A DNA stretch of 64,000 nt from Cryobacterium aureum (lineage in GTDB: Bacteria > Actinomycetota > Actinomycetes > Actinomycetales > Microbacteriaceae). The stretch's first letter is position 1, and each line of letters opens with the position of its first letter. This document shows positions 50,437-58,519 of the stretch, piece after piece. The stretch lies in NCBI RefSeq assembly GCF_002954245.1, contig NZ_PPTG01000025.1, forward strand, positions 124,001-188,000, written 5' to 3'. The notes beneath the pieces were generated by a model. That model was not told where the DNA came from. It was given only the letters and a program-made list of their open reading frames with translations, and did no database searches. A program made the translations under genes and the position numbers.

Positions 50437-50826
50437 TCAGCCGTCGCTGCTGCCTGATCCCGTGCTGCCGCCCGAATCGTCAGGGCCGGAATCGTCATCG
50501 TGACCCGGGTTGTCTCCGCCATGATCGTCGACGACGATGGGATCCTGGGCGGGAACGACCTCCGGGGTGCTGCTCGGGGTGGTCCGGTCGGCCAGCGTCG
50601 GTTCAGGGCTCGGTGCTGGTGCCGGTGTCGCCGCCTCGGTGGATGCTCCGGTGGATTCCCCGGTCGGCTGCACCGACACGGCCGGAACCCCAGCGGATCG
50701 CCCCGGCTGTTCGGCGATGGCGAGCGAATCGGCCAGAGCACCCGTAAGGGCGATGAGCAGAACCGCCCCCACTCCGGCGCCGACGACCCCGAGCAACGGT
50801 CGTCTCCAGCGGCTGCGCACGTTCAT
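50437..50826 (-). CDS. Membrane-anchored disordered acidic protein
   Basis: A 129-residue protein. A basic N-terminus (MNVRSRWRRPLLGVVGAGVG) leads into a single hydrophobic anchor or uncleaved signal (about 10-32), then a Pro/Thr/Ser/Ala linker and an Asp/Gly/Ser tail (DDHGGDNPGHDDDSGPDDSG). Similar in style to the adjacent secreted protein, and both read away from the MarR gene. It may be a cell-surface polymer partner of the two-component system. No family recognised. Confidence 0.65.
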   Translation of the reverse strand: MNVRSRWRRPLLGVVGAGVGAVLLIALTGALADSLAIAEQPGRSAGVPAVSVQPTGESTGASTEAATPAPAPSPEPTLADRTTPSSTPEVVPAQDPIVVDDHGGDNPGHDDDSGPDDSGGSTGSGSSDG

Positions 50827-50940
50827 GATGCCTCCCGATCGACAATCCGTGCTCTTAGTGTGGGCCCCACGCGTGAGCCTCGAGTACGATCTGCGTGAGA
50901 ATTCTCTTAGATTCGCACCGAGCCAGGCACGGTGAACTAC

Positions 50941-51543
50941 TCAGGGGGACGGTTCAAAGGCGATGCGGCGGAGCAAGGAGCGCAGCTGCTCGCGCTCGGC
51001 GGGGTTCAGGGCTTGCAACGAACGGTCCTCGGCCTGCTGAATTACCGCGGCAGCCTGCCGAAAGAGGACCCGACCGGCCAAGGTGGCCACGATTACTTTG
51101 GAACGGCGATCGCGCGGATCCTGCTCGCGGGTGACCGCGCCGAGATCCTCCAAGTGGTCTACCAAGGCCACGATCTGGCTCGGGTCGAGGCTCAGAAAAC
51201 CGGCGAGTTCACGCTGGGAGGGGTTCTGCCCGCTGCAGGCGAGGGACAACACCGAATACGATCGCACGCGCAAATCGAGCTCGGCAAGCATCGTGTTCGC
51301 CCGACCTGAACCGACCGAGCGAGCACGCGCGGTCATGAACTCGATCTCATTAGCCAGGTCGGTGTCCCGCAGTCGGTCGGGGTCGCGTATGCGCTCAGTG
51401 GCTTGGCGGGCCGCCGCGACGGCAGCGCCGCCGCCAATTCCCGCAGGGGAACCCGTGGCCGGGTCAGGGGGCGCGCTTTCCGACGCATCGGGGTGAGAAA
51501 CCGCGGGCACTGTCGCGGCCGGAACGGACTCTGTCATTTCCAT
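50941..51543 (-). CDS. MarR-family regulator
   Basis: A 200-residue regulator. The N-terminal 70 residues are a Pro/Ala/Glu extension. The MarR fold follows from about 80: ELDLRVRSYSVLSLACSGQN, QRELAGFLSLDPSQIVALVD, HLEDLGAVTREQDPRDRRSK (wing). ATG 51543 lies 7 nt after a TATGGT -10 box (plus positions 51551-51556) that has TTGAAA at -35 with 16-bp spacing, so the transcript is probably leaderless. It is divergent from the SDR operon and likely represses it; ligands are usually aromatic acids or acyl-CoAs. Confidence 0.85.
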   Translation of the reverse strand: MEMTESVPAATVPAVSHPDASESAPPDPATGSPAGIGGGAAVAAARQATERIRDPDRLRDTDLANEIEFMTARARSVGSGRANTMLAELDLRVRSYSVLSLACSGQNPSQRELAGFLSLDPSQIVALVDHLEDLGAVTREQDPRDRRSKVIVATLAGRVLFRQAAAVIQQAEDRSLQALNPAEREQLRSLLRRIAFEPSP

Positions 51544-51549
51544 AGAATA

Positions 51550-51590
51550 AACCATACCGAATTAGTTGACATTTTCAACGGTATAGGTTT
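51550..51590. promoter_or_regulatory. MarR operator and divergent promoter
   Basis: An inverted repeat AAACCATACCG (51549-51559) against CGGTATAGGTTT (51579-51590) overlaps the -10 and -35 boxes of the MarR gene (TATGGT, TTGAAA on the minus strand). It faces the SDR operon, as expected for an autoregulatory MarR operator. Confidence 0.55.
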
Positions 51591-51649
51591 TCATTGGTTT
51601 TACCGAGACCAACCCCGTGGCGCTGACGCCACACCAGCGAGGAGTCACA

Positions 51650-52591
51650 ATGATGTTGACCAGCAAGACGTTGACCGGCAAAGTAGCAATCGTGACCGGC
51701 AGCGGTCGCGGCCTCGGACTGGCCTACGCGCAGGAATTGGCGCGGCAGGGGGCATCCGTGGTGATCAACGATGTCGACCAGCTGATCGCCGATGACGCCG
51801 TGGCGAGCATCGTCAGTGCGGGGGGCCGGGCCGTCGCCGTCGTCGCCCCGGTCGGTTCGACCGCCACCGCGCAGCAGCTCGTCGCCCAAGCCGTCGCGAG
51901 CTTCGGCCGCCTCGACATCCTCGTCACCAACGCCGGCGTGCTGCGTGACACCGTGGTTTGGAAGATGACCGACGACGACTTCGACACCGTCATCAACGTG
52001 CATCTGCGCGGTACGTTCACCTGTGTGCGTGAGGCGGCCATCCGCTTTCGCGAACAGGACGAGGGCGGCCGCATCATCTGCATCGGCTCGCCGACCGGCC
52101 AGCGCGGCAACTTCGGCCAGACCAACTACGCCGCAGCCAAGGCCGGCATCGTCGGCATGGTGCGCACCTGGGCGATGGAACTGGCTCGGGCCAACGTCAC
52201 CGTCAACGCCGTCGTTCCCGTCGCCGCGACCGCGATGACCGACACCGTTCCCTTCTTCAAAGCCTTCAACGACGCTGCCGCCCGCGGCGAGACCATGCCG
52301 CCCTTCGCCCGCCGGGTGCTCGGCTACGGCACCGCGCAGGACGTCGCCGGAGTCGTCGGCTTTCTCGCCTCCGATGCTGCGGCCAACATCACCGGCCAGG
52401 TCGTCGGGTCCGGCGGCGATCGCATCCAGCTCTGGTCGCACCCCGAGGTCGTCGCGACCGCGTTCGAAACCGGCGGCTGGACCGTCGAAACCCTCAGCGA
52501 AGATTTCTCCTCCCTGTTCGGTGACAAGTTGCAGAGCGTCGGCGAGAAGCTGCCGGAGCTGCCCGCCGAACTCCAGACCGTCGCACCGTAA
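51650..52591 (+). CDS. Short-chain dehydrogenase (3-hydroxyacyl-CoA type)
   Basis: A 313-residue SDR. NAD-binding TGSGRGLGLAYAQELARQGA near residue 18, NAG in ILVTNAGVLRDTVVWKMT, catalytic Ser in GSPTGQRGNFGQ and YxxxK in QTNYAAAKAGIVGMVRTWAM. The C-terminal extension of about 60 residues (…GWTVETLSEDFSSLFGDKLQ) resembles the HSD17B4/MFE-2 dehydrogenase branch. ATG 51650 has GGAG 7 nt upstream. It is the first gene of an operon with amidohydrolase, acyl-CoA dehydrogenase and MaoC hydratase, so a role in oxidising a hydroxyacyl-CoA is likely. Confidence 0.85.
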   Translation: MMLTSKTLTGKVAIVTGSGRGLGLAYAQELARQGASVVINDVDQLIADDAVASIVSAGGRAVAVVAPVGSTATAQQLVAQAVASFGRLDILVTNAGVLRDTVVWKMTDDDFDTVINVHLRGTFTCVREAAIRFREQDEGGRIICIGSPTGQRGNFGQTNYAAAKAGIVGMVRTWAMELARANVTVNAVVPVAATAMTDTVPFFKAFNDAAARGETMPPFARRVLGYGTAQDVAGVVGFLASDAAANITGQVVGSGGDRIQLWSHPEVVATAFETGGWTVETLSEDFSSLFGDKLQSVGEKLPELPAELQTVAP

Positions 52592-53475
52592 TGGTCTACG
52601 AACTCGGCCTCGACGTTGACGCGCTCACGGCCATCGACACGCACGTGCACATCGAGGTCGGCGACGACGGGCACAACGCCCTTCCACAGCCACTCGTCGA
52701 TGCCGCGAGCAAATATTTCAAGACGGATGCCCCGCGCCCCGGCCTCGACGAGATCGCCGACATGTACCGCGAACGCAGCATGGCCGCGGTCGTGTTCACC
52801 GTCGACGCCTCCAGAAACCTGAACCACCGCCCGAACAGCAGCGAGGAGATCGCACGCGGCGCCACCCGCAACAACGACGTGCTGATTCCGTTCGGCTCGG
52901 TCGACCCCACTCGGGGAACGGGTGCGATCACCCAGGCCGAGCGCCTGGCCAATGATTTCGGGGTGCGGGGCTTCAAATTTCACCCGACCGTGCAGAACTT
53001 CAACCCGAGCGACGAGCAGTTCTACCCGCTCTGGGCCGCGCTGCAGGACCTCGGTCTGCCCGCCCTGTTCCACACCGGGCAGACCGGGATCGGCTCTGGC
53101 CTGCCCGGCGGCTTCGGCCTCAAACTCGGCCTGTCGAACCCGATGCTGCTCGACAACGTCGCCGCCGACTTTCCCGAACTGGCGATCATCATGGCGCACC
53201 CGAGTGTGCCGTGGCAGGACGAAGCCCTCGCCGTCGCTACCCACAAACAGAACGTCTACATCGACCTCTCTGGCTGGTCTCCCAAGTATTTCCCCGAGAA
53301 CCTCGTGCGCCAAGCCAACTCTGTCCTGCAAGACAAGGTTCTGTTCGGAAGCGACTTTCCCCTGATCAGCCCGGACCGCTGGCTGAAAGACTTCGCCGAC
53401 CTCAACTTCAAAGACAGCGTGCGCCCGAAAATTCTCAAGGACAACGCCGTGCGTCTGCTTGGACTTCTCGCATGA
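52591..53475 (+). CDS. Amidohydrolase_2 (ACMSD-like) family protein
   Basis: A 294-residue metal-dependent TIM-barrel protein. Metal ligands: HxH in AIDTHVHIEVGDDGHNALPQ near residue 17, His in RGFKFHPTVQNFNP and LPALFHTGQTG, AIIMAHPSVPWQDEALAVAT, and the final Asp in LFGSDFPLISPDRW. The family contains decarboxylases (ACMSD, gamma-resorcylate) and ring-opening hydrolases. Its ATG overlaps the SDR stop (TAATG) and its stop overlaps the acyl-CoA dehydrogenase start (ATGA). In this acyl-CoA context a C-C or ring hydrolase is possible; not decidable from sequence. Confidence 0.82.
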   Translation: MVYELGLDVDALTAIDTHVHIEVGDDGHNALPQPLVDAASKYFKTDAPRPGLDEIADMYRERSMAAVVFTVDASRNLNHRPNSSEEIARGATRNNDVLIPFGSVDPTRGTGAITQAERLANDFGVRGFKFHPTVQNFNPSDEQFYPLWAALQDLGLPALFHTGQTGIGSGLPGGFGLKLGLSNPMLLDNVAADFPELAIIMAHPSVPWQDEALAVATHKQNVYIDLSGWSPKYFPENLVRQANSVLQDKVLFGSDFPLISPDRWLKDFADLNFKDSVRPKILKDNAVRLLGLLA

Positions 53476-54623
53476 CCGACTTCTACCCGAGCGACCAGTT
53501 CGGTTTTTCGACGCTGCTCACCGATAGCGAACTCGAGGTGCTCGCCCGACTGCGCGCCGTCCTCGACAGCGACGTGCAGCCGCTTCTCGCCGACCACTGG
53601 GAGGCGGGCGAGTTTCCGTTCGAGATCGTGCCGAAGCTTGTCGACCTAAACCTCATGAACCAGGGCGCAAGCGCGCTCTACGGCGGCTTTCGCAATTTTG
53701 AACTGGCCCGCACCGACGCATCCGTCGCCACCTTCTACAACGCGCAATCCGGACTGTTCCGCACCACAGTCAACCTGGGCGGCAGCCCGGAACAGGCTGC
53801 CGCGCTCGATGCGAAAATTGCGAGCTTCGAGTACACCGGTGTGTTCGCGCTGACCGAACCGGAACACGGCTCCGATATCGCCGGAGGGCTCGCCACCACC
53901 GCCCGTCGCACCGGCGACAGCTGGGTGATCAACGGGCAGAAGCGCTGGATCGGCGGCGCCACGAGTGCCGACGTGCTCGCCGTCTTCGCCCGCGACGAGG
54001 CCGACGGCTGTGTCAAGGCTTTTTTGGTGCCGACGGATGCCCCCGGCGTCACGCTGCAGAAGATCGAGCGCAAGACCAGCCTGCGCATCATGCAGAACGC
54101 CGACATCGACCTCGTCGACGTGCAGGTTCAAGAAAGTGACCGGCTGCAGCGCATCAACTCGTTCAAGGATGTCGCCGCCCTGCTGCGGTCGATGCGGTCC
54201 GATGTGGCCTGGATCGCGACCGGCCTGCAGGCCGGAGCCTACGAAGCGGCCCTGCGCTACGTGAAAACCCGCGAGCAGTTCGGCAAGCCGCTCGCCGCGT
54301 TTGCGCTCACCCAACAGAAACTCGCCACCATGCTCGGCAACGTCACTGCCTCGCTCGGCCTCGTCGTGCGGCTCACCCAGCAGCAAGAGGCCGGCCTGTT
54401 CACCGAGGAGAATTCGGCGCTGGCCAAGATGTTCTGCTGCGAGCGGATGCGCCACACCGTCGCGTTGGCCCGCGAGGTTGTTGGCGGTAACGGCATCACC
54501 CTCGACACCGACGTCGCCCGGTTTCACGCCGATGCCGAGGCCGTGTACTCCTACGAAGGCACCCACGAGATCAACAGCCTCATCGTCGGCCGAGCCGTCA
54601 CCGGGCACAGCGCCTTTCTCTAA
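53472..54623 (+). CDS. Acyl-CoA dehydrogenase
   Basis: A 383-residue flavoenzyme. FAD/substrate parts are VFALTEPEHGSDIAGGLATT and WVINGQKRWIGGATSADVLA. REQFGKPLAAFALTQQKLAT and VVGGNGITLDTDVARFHADA precede the catalytic-site region YSYEGTHEINSLIVGRAVTG near 360 (the Glu of YEGT aligns with the catalytic base). It resembles the glutaryl-CoA/acyl-CoA dehydrogenase group. Electrons go to ETF. Start ATG 53472 overlaps the amidohydrolase stop. Confidence 0.88.
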   Translation: MTDFYPSDQFGFSTLLTDSELEVLARLRAVLDSDVQPLLADHWEAGEFPFEIVPKLVDLNLMNQGASALYGGFRNFELARTDASVATFYNAQSGLFRTTVNLGGSPEQAAALDAKIASFEYTGVFALTEPEHGSDIAGGLATTARRTGDSWVINGQKRWIGGATSADVLAVFARDEADGCVKAFLVPTDAPGVTLQKIERKTSLRIMQNADIDLVDVQVQESDRLQRINSFKDVAALLRSMRSDVAWIATGLQAGAYEAALRYVKTREQFGKPLAAFALTQQKLATMLGNVTASLGLVVRLTQQQEAGLFTEENSALAKMFCCERMRHTVALAREVVGGNGITLDTDVARFHADAEAVYSYEGTHEINSLIVGRAVTGHSAFL

Positions 54624-54648
54624 GCGACCCATATATATAAGGAGCACC

Positions 54649-55104
54649 ATGAGTACCACTGTCACCACCTTCGCCGAACTGCCCGGCCTGGCCGGCACCG
54701 ACCTCGGTTATACCGACTACATCGAGGTCGACCAGACCCAGATCGACACTTTTGCCGACGCCACCGATGACCACCAGTGGCTGCACACCGACCCGGTCAA
54801 GGCGAAGGACGGCCCGTTCGGTACTACCGTCGCGCACGGTTTTCTCACCCTGTCGCTCGCGATTCCGTTCTGGACCGAACTGCTCGACGTGACCGATGTG
54901 ACCACCAAGGTCAACTACGGCCTCGACAAGGTGCGCTTCCCAGCGCCCGTCACCGTCGGCTCGAAGATTCGCATGCGCGCCACCATCGCGACGGTCACCG
55001 AGATCGCCGGAGGCGTGCAGCTCGGCGTCGACCAGACCATCGAGATCGAGGGCGGCACCAAACCTGCCGTCGTCGCGCACTCGCTGTACCGCTTTTACGT
55101 TTGA
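54649..55104 (+). CDS. MaoC-family (R)-specific enoyl-CoA hydratase
   Basis: A 151-residue hot-dog-fold hydratase. The active-site motif is FADATDDHQWLHTDPVKAKD (Asp and His of R-hydratases) followed by GTTVAHGFLTLSLAIPFWTE. ATG 54649 has AAGGAG 8 nt upstream. It adds water to enoyl-CoA made by the preceding dehydrogenase; the SDR of the operon could then oxidise the product, so three beta-oxidation-type steps are encoded together. Confidence 0.87.
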   Translation: MSTTVTTFAELPGLAGTDLGYTDYIEVDQTQIDTFADATDDHQWLHTDPVKAKDGPFGTTVAHGFLTLSLAIPFWTELLDVTDVTTKVNYGLDKVRFPAPVTVGSKIRMRATIATVTEIAGGVQLGVDQTIEIEGGTKPAVVAHSLYRFYV

Positions 55105-55154
55105 CCGCACATCCGCTCGACTGGGCAACACCTAACCCTCAAGGAAGAGGAACC

Positions 55155-56153
55155 ATGTTTCACAGCAACCTGACCCGCGTTCGCACCGTCACGGGCCTGA
55201 CCGGTCTCTTGGTCGCCGCCCTGGCCCTCACCGGCTGTGCCGCCGAGGCCCCGGCAGCCGACGTGACGGCCGACGCCGCCGACGGCGCCCTGACCAGCGT
55301 GACCGTGGGCGTGCTCGCGATCGCCCCTTCCGTCGCGATGCAGTACGGCATCGACGAGGGTATCTTCGAGAGCCACGGCCTCGACGTGCAACTGCAGACC
55401 GGCCAGGGCGGCGCCGCGATGCTGCCCGCCGTCTACGCCGGCAGCATGGACTTCGCCATCGGCAACCCGCTCTCGGTCATGGTCGCCGTCGACAAGGGCC
55501 TCGAGATGCAAATCGTCACCGGGTACAGCAACTCGAAGGCCGAGGGCGACGACATCAACGGTGTCGTCGTGCGCACCGACTCGGGCATCGACAGCTTCGC
55601 CGACCTCGAAAACCAGACCGTCTCCGTCAACGCGGTGAGCACCCAGGGCGATCTCACCATCAAGGAGAGCGCCGAGATCGACGGCGCAGACTCGTCCCTG
55701 ATCAAGTTCAACGAGATGCCGTTCCCCGACATGGAAGCCCAGCTCGCAGCCGGGAACACCGACGCCATCTGGCTGCCGGAGCCGTTCCTGAGCAAGGCCC
55801 TCGCGAGCAGCGACTTCAAGCTCATCGGCTATCCGAACCAGCAGGCCCTCCCCGGCCTGCCCACCATGGTCACCTTCACGAGCGCCAAGTACGCCACCGC
55901 CAACGCCGACACCCTGGTTAAATTTCGGGACGCCGTCGACGAGACCCTCGCCGCGGCCGAAGCGAACCTCGATGACGTGCGCGCCACTCTCCCCGCTTTC
56001 ATGGGTATGGACGCGGGAGTCGCCGAGAATATGAAAATGGAGACCTTCGACGGTGAGGTGCCCGCCGACGTGCTGGCCGACCTTGGAGACCTCATGCAGA
56101 AGTATCAGATCGTCGCCACGGCCCCCGACGTCTCTGCCATGATCGCCAGTTAG
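55155..56153 (+). CDS. Lipoprotein substrate-binding protein (NMT1/SsuA-like)
   Basis: A 332-residue solute-binding lipoprotein. The signal ends in LVAALALTGC. The ligand fold reads IAPSVAMQYGIDEGIFESHG, followed by LQTGQGGAAMLPAVYAGSMD and MDFAIGNPLSVMVAVDKGLE. It resembles in layout the binding protein at the right window end (PAVVSGDYQFGFSNLVSLM). No permease or ATPase is adjacent; the nearest are at 60726-63149, so two binding proteins may serve one transporter. ATG 55155 has GGAAGAGG upstream. An inverted repeat follows the gene. Confidence 0.85.
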   Translation: MFHSNLTRVRTVTGLTGLLVAALALTGCAAEAPAADVTADAADGALTSVTVGVLAIAPSVAMQYGIDEGIFESHGLDVQLQTGQGGAAMLPAVYAGSMDFAIGNPLSVMVAVDKGLEMQIVTGYSNSKAEGDDINGVVVRTDSGIDSFADLENQTVSVNAVSTQGDLTIKESAEIDGADSSLIKFNEMPFPDMEAQLAAGNTDAIWLPEPFLSKALASSDFKLIGYPNQQALPGLPTMVTFTSAKYATANADTLVKFRDAVDETLAAAEANLDDVRATLPAFMGMDAGVAENMKMETFDGEVPADVLADLGDLMQKYQIVATAPDVSAMIAS

Positions 56154-56164
56154 TCAGCAGTCAA

Positions 56165-56203
56165 TCAGGGGTGTGCTCTGTAGTACGGTGAGCACGCCCC
56201 TGA
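56165..56203 (+). terminator. Terminator-like hairpin
   Basis: TCAGGGGTGTGCTC (56165-56178) pairs with GAGCACGCCCCTGA (56190-56203), with one G-T pair. No T-run. It ends the first operon unit before the CoA-ligase gene, perhaps partially. Confidence 0.65.
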
Positions 56204-56258
56204 CCCATTCCGTGTCAGTGTCTCCGCCTGCGGAGACGTGTGAAAGGTACATGCAACG

Positions 56259-57812
56259 ATGCATAACCAAGGTCTCGGTTCCTGGATCCACCGCCGACGC
56301 GTGAAGTCGGCCGACCAGACGGCGCTGATCAGCGGCGACGATCGCCTCAGCTACGGCGAGTTCGCCGAGCGGGTTGACCGGCTGGCGAACGCATTCGATG
56401 CGCGCGGCATCCGTTCGGGTGATCGCGTGGCCTATCTCGGCGAGAATCATCCGGCGTTTCTTGAGACGCTCTTCGCCTGCGGTGTGCTCGGCGCCATCTT
56501 TGTGCCGCTCAACACCCGCCTGGCCGCTCCCGAGATCTCCTTCGCCCTGACGGATTCGGGCAGCCGCATCCTCGTTCATGCGGCGAGCCTGACCGACCTG
56601 GCCGTGCGCGGTTCCCGCGGCACGCAGGTCGTGCAGCGCATTCGGGTAGCGGATGCCGCCGCCCCAGCCGCCGAGACCGGCCCCGCCGGCCTTCTGGTCG
56701 AGAACCTCGAGGAGGTCATCGCCGGCGCCCCAGCCACGCACCGCGACGAGAACGTCAGCCTCGACGACCCCGCGCTGATTCTGTATACCTCTGGCACGAC
56801 CGGCCAGCCCAAGGGAGCCTTGCTCACCCACGGCAACATGACCTGGAACAGTTTCAATGTGCTCGTCGACTACGACTTCGTCAGCAGCGACGTCGCCCTC
56901 ATGATCGCACCCATGTTCCACGTCGCGTCGCTCGGCATGGGGGTGCTGCCGACCCTGCTGAAGGGCGGCTCCGTCGTGCTCGAGCCCAGGTTCGAGCCTG
57001 GCCGTACCCTGCACCTGATCGAGCAGCACAAAGCCACCGTGATCAGCGGCGTGCCCACCACCTACCAGCTTCTGTGCGAGCACCCCGATTGGGAGAGCAC
57101 CGACATTAGCTCGCTGCAAAAACTGACCTGTGGTGGTTCGGCGGTGCCGGTGCGGGTGCTCGAGGCCTACGAGAAACGCGGGCTGTCCTTCTCGGGCGGC
57201 TACGGCCTCACCGAGACGGCGCCGGGGGCGACGAGTCTCGCCCCGCACAAATCCCGCGAGAAGGCCGGGTCGGCCGGGCTACCGCACTTCTTCACCGACG
57301 TGCGCATCGTCGACGAGACCGGCGCCGAAGTGCCAGACGGCGAGGTCGGCGAGATTCAGATCTCCGGCCCGAACGTCATTCGTGAGTACTGGAACCGCGC
57401 AGAGGCCACCGCCGACAGCTACGCCGGCAACGTCTGGTTTCGCTCCGGCGACATGGGCTACACCGACGAAAACGGCTACCTGTTCATCTCTGACCGGCTG
57501 AAAGACATGATCATCTCCGGCGGCGAGAACATCTACCCGGCCGAGATCGAGCTGGCCATCTCCGAACTCGAAGCGGTCTCCAGCGTCGCCGTGATCGGGG
57601 TACCCGACGAGAAGTGGGGCGAGGTGCCCTGCGCCGTCGTCACCGTGCGCGATGGCTTCACCCTCGAGCCAGACGACATCCAGGCGCACCTGAGCGACCG
57701 GCTCGCCCGCTACAAGATTCCCAAACGCGTCGTGATCGTCGCCGAGATGCCGCGCACCGCGAGCGGTAAAATCCGTAAGGCCGACCTGCGCAAGGCTCAC
57801 GCGGTTTCGTGA
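56259..57812 (+). CDS. Acyl-CoA synthetase (AMP-binding)
   Basis: A 517-residue class I adenylate-forming CoA ligase. P-loop LYTSGTTGQPKGALLTHGN near 175, FSGGYGLTETAPGATSL near 310, RSGDMGYTDENGYLFISDRL near 395, hinge KDMIISGGENIYPAEIELAI, and terminal Lys in PRTASGKIRKADLRKAH. It activates a carboxylic acid as acyl-AMP and then acyl-CoA, giving the substrate for the dehydrogenase/hydratase/SDR set. GAAAGG lies upstream of ATG 56259. Chain type (fatty, aromatic or alicyclic) cannot be read off. Confidence 0.88.
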   Translation: MHNQGLGSWIHRRRVKSADQTALISGDDRLSYGEFAERVDRLANAFDARGIRSGDRVAYLGENHPAFLETLFACGVLGAIFVPLNTRLAAPEISFALTDSGSRILVHAASLTDLAVRGSRGTQVVQRIRVADAAAPAAETGPAGLLVENLEEVIAGAPATHRDENVSLDDPALILYTSGTTGQPKGALLTHGNMTWNSFNVLVDYDFVSSDVALMIAPMFHVASLGMGVLPTLLKGGSVVLEPRFEPGRTLHLIEQHKATVISGVPTTYQLLCEHPDWESTDISSLQKLTCGGSAVPVRVLEAYEKRGLSFSGGYGLTETAPGATSLAPHKSREKAGSAGLPHFFTDVRIVDETGAEVPDGEVGEIQISGPNVIREYWNRAEATADSYAGNVWFRSGDMGYTDENGYLFISDRLKDMIISGGENIYPAEIELAISELEAVSSVAVIGVPDEKWGEVPCAVVTVRDGFTLEPDDIQAHLSDRLARYKIPKRVVIVAEMPRTASGKIRKADLRKAHAVS

Positions 57813-57819
57813 GCACCGA

Positions 57820-58422
57820 TCAGGCTGGTGGCGGGGCATCCGTTCTATTGAGCTCATCGATGAGCGTGAGACCCCGCTCGGCCCACTGGATCTCGTGCTC
57901 GGCCCGCGCGATCAACCCCTCATAGGTGTAGCGCTTATAGGCGCGGATGGCGGCGTGCTCGCTCGCCGGCGCGTGGGCGAGGCGTTTTTCAAGCATGGTG
58001 CTCGTTCCGGTATCGATCTCGCGCACCTTCTCGAGCCACTCGGTGCGCTGTTCCTCGAAGTTCGCGATGTGCGCGCGCAGCTGCGCGCGGGCCGCGTCGG
58101 GCTCGGCCCACTCAAGGTAGGCGGCCTTGAGGTGGGCCGGGTCGCGCTCCCGGGTATAGCTGAGTGGCTCGTTCATCCAGGCGCGAAAGGCACCTCGGCC
58201 GGCCTCGGTCACGTGATATTCGCGCTTCATGCCGCGCGGCCCCCACGGAACCTCGGTGCCGACGAGCAGCCCGTCGGCCTCCATTCGGCGCAGTTCCGGG
58301 TAGATCTGCGAGTCGGGGGCATGCCAGACATGTGAAACGGATGCCTGGAACGCTTTCGACAGGTCGTAGCCGGTCATCCGCTCCACGGTGAGTAGCGCCA
58401 GCAGCGCGTGTCGAAGGCTCAC
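57820..58422 (-). CDS. PadR-family regulator (AphA-like C-terminus)
   Basis: A 200-residue regulator. The N-terminal winged helix (LRHALLALLTVERMTGYDLS; DSQIYPELRRMEADGLLVGT; KREYHVTEAGRGAFRAWMNE) covers residues 3-85, and a C-terminal coiled-coil dimerisation domain follows (HIANFEEQRTEWLEKVREID). GTG 58422 has GAAAGGGG upstream. Divergent from the Rieske oxygenase gene, with an ATAGATAG-type operator between them. PadR proteins often respond to phenolic acids. Confidence 0.87.
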   Translation of the reverse strand: MSLRHALLALLTVERMTGYDLSKAFQASVSHVWHAPDSQIYPELRRMEADGLLVGTEVPWGPRGMKREYHVTEAGRGAFRAWMNEPLSYTRERDPAHLKAAYLEWAEPDAARAQLRAHIANFEEQRTEWLEKVREIDTGTSTMLEKRLAHAPASEHAAIRAYKRYTYEGLIARAEHEIQWAERGLTLIDELNRTDAPPPA

Positions 58423-58440
58423 GGCGTTCCCCTTTCAGTC

Positions 58441-58502
58441 TTGTAAGTACCTACCAGCATAGATAGTCTGGACCTGCGCTAACTATCTATGGGGATAGAT
58501 AG
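58441..58502 (+). promoter_or_regulatory. PadR operator and oxygenase promoter
   Basis: A promoter reading right: TTGTAA (58441-58446), 17 bp, TAGTCT (58464-58469). An ATAGATAG half-site (58459-58466) overlaps the -10 box. A full palindrome CTATCTAT-N4-ATAGATAG (58483-58502) lies downstream of the expected start. PadR binding would block transcription. Confidence 0.65.
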
Positions 58503-58519
58503 CTGACCGGAGGTTTTCA

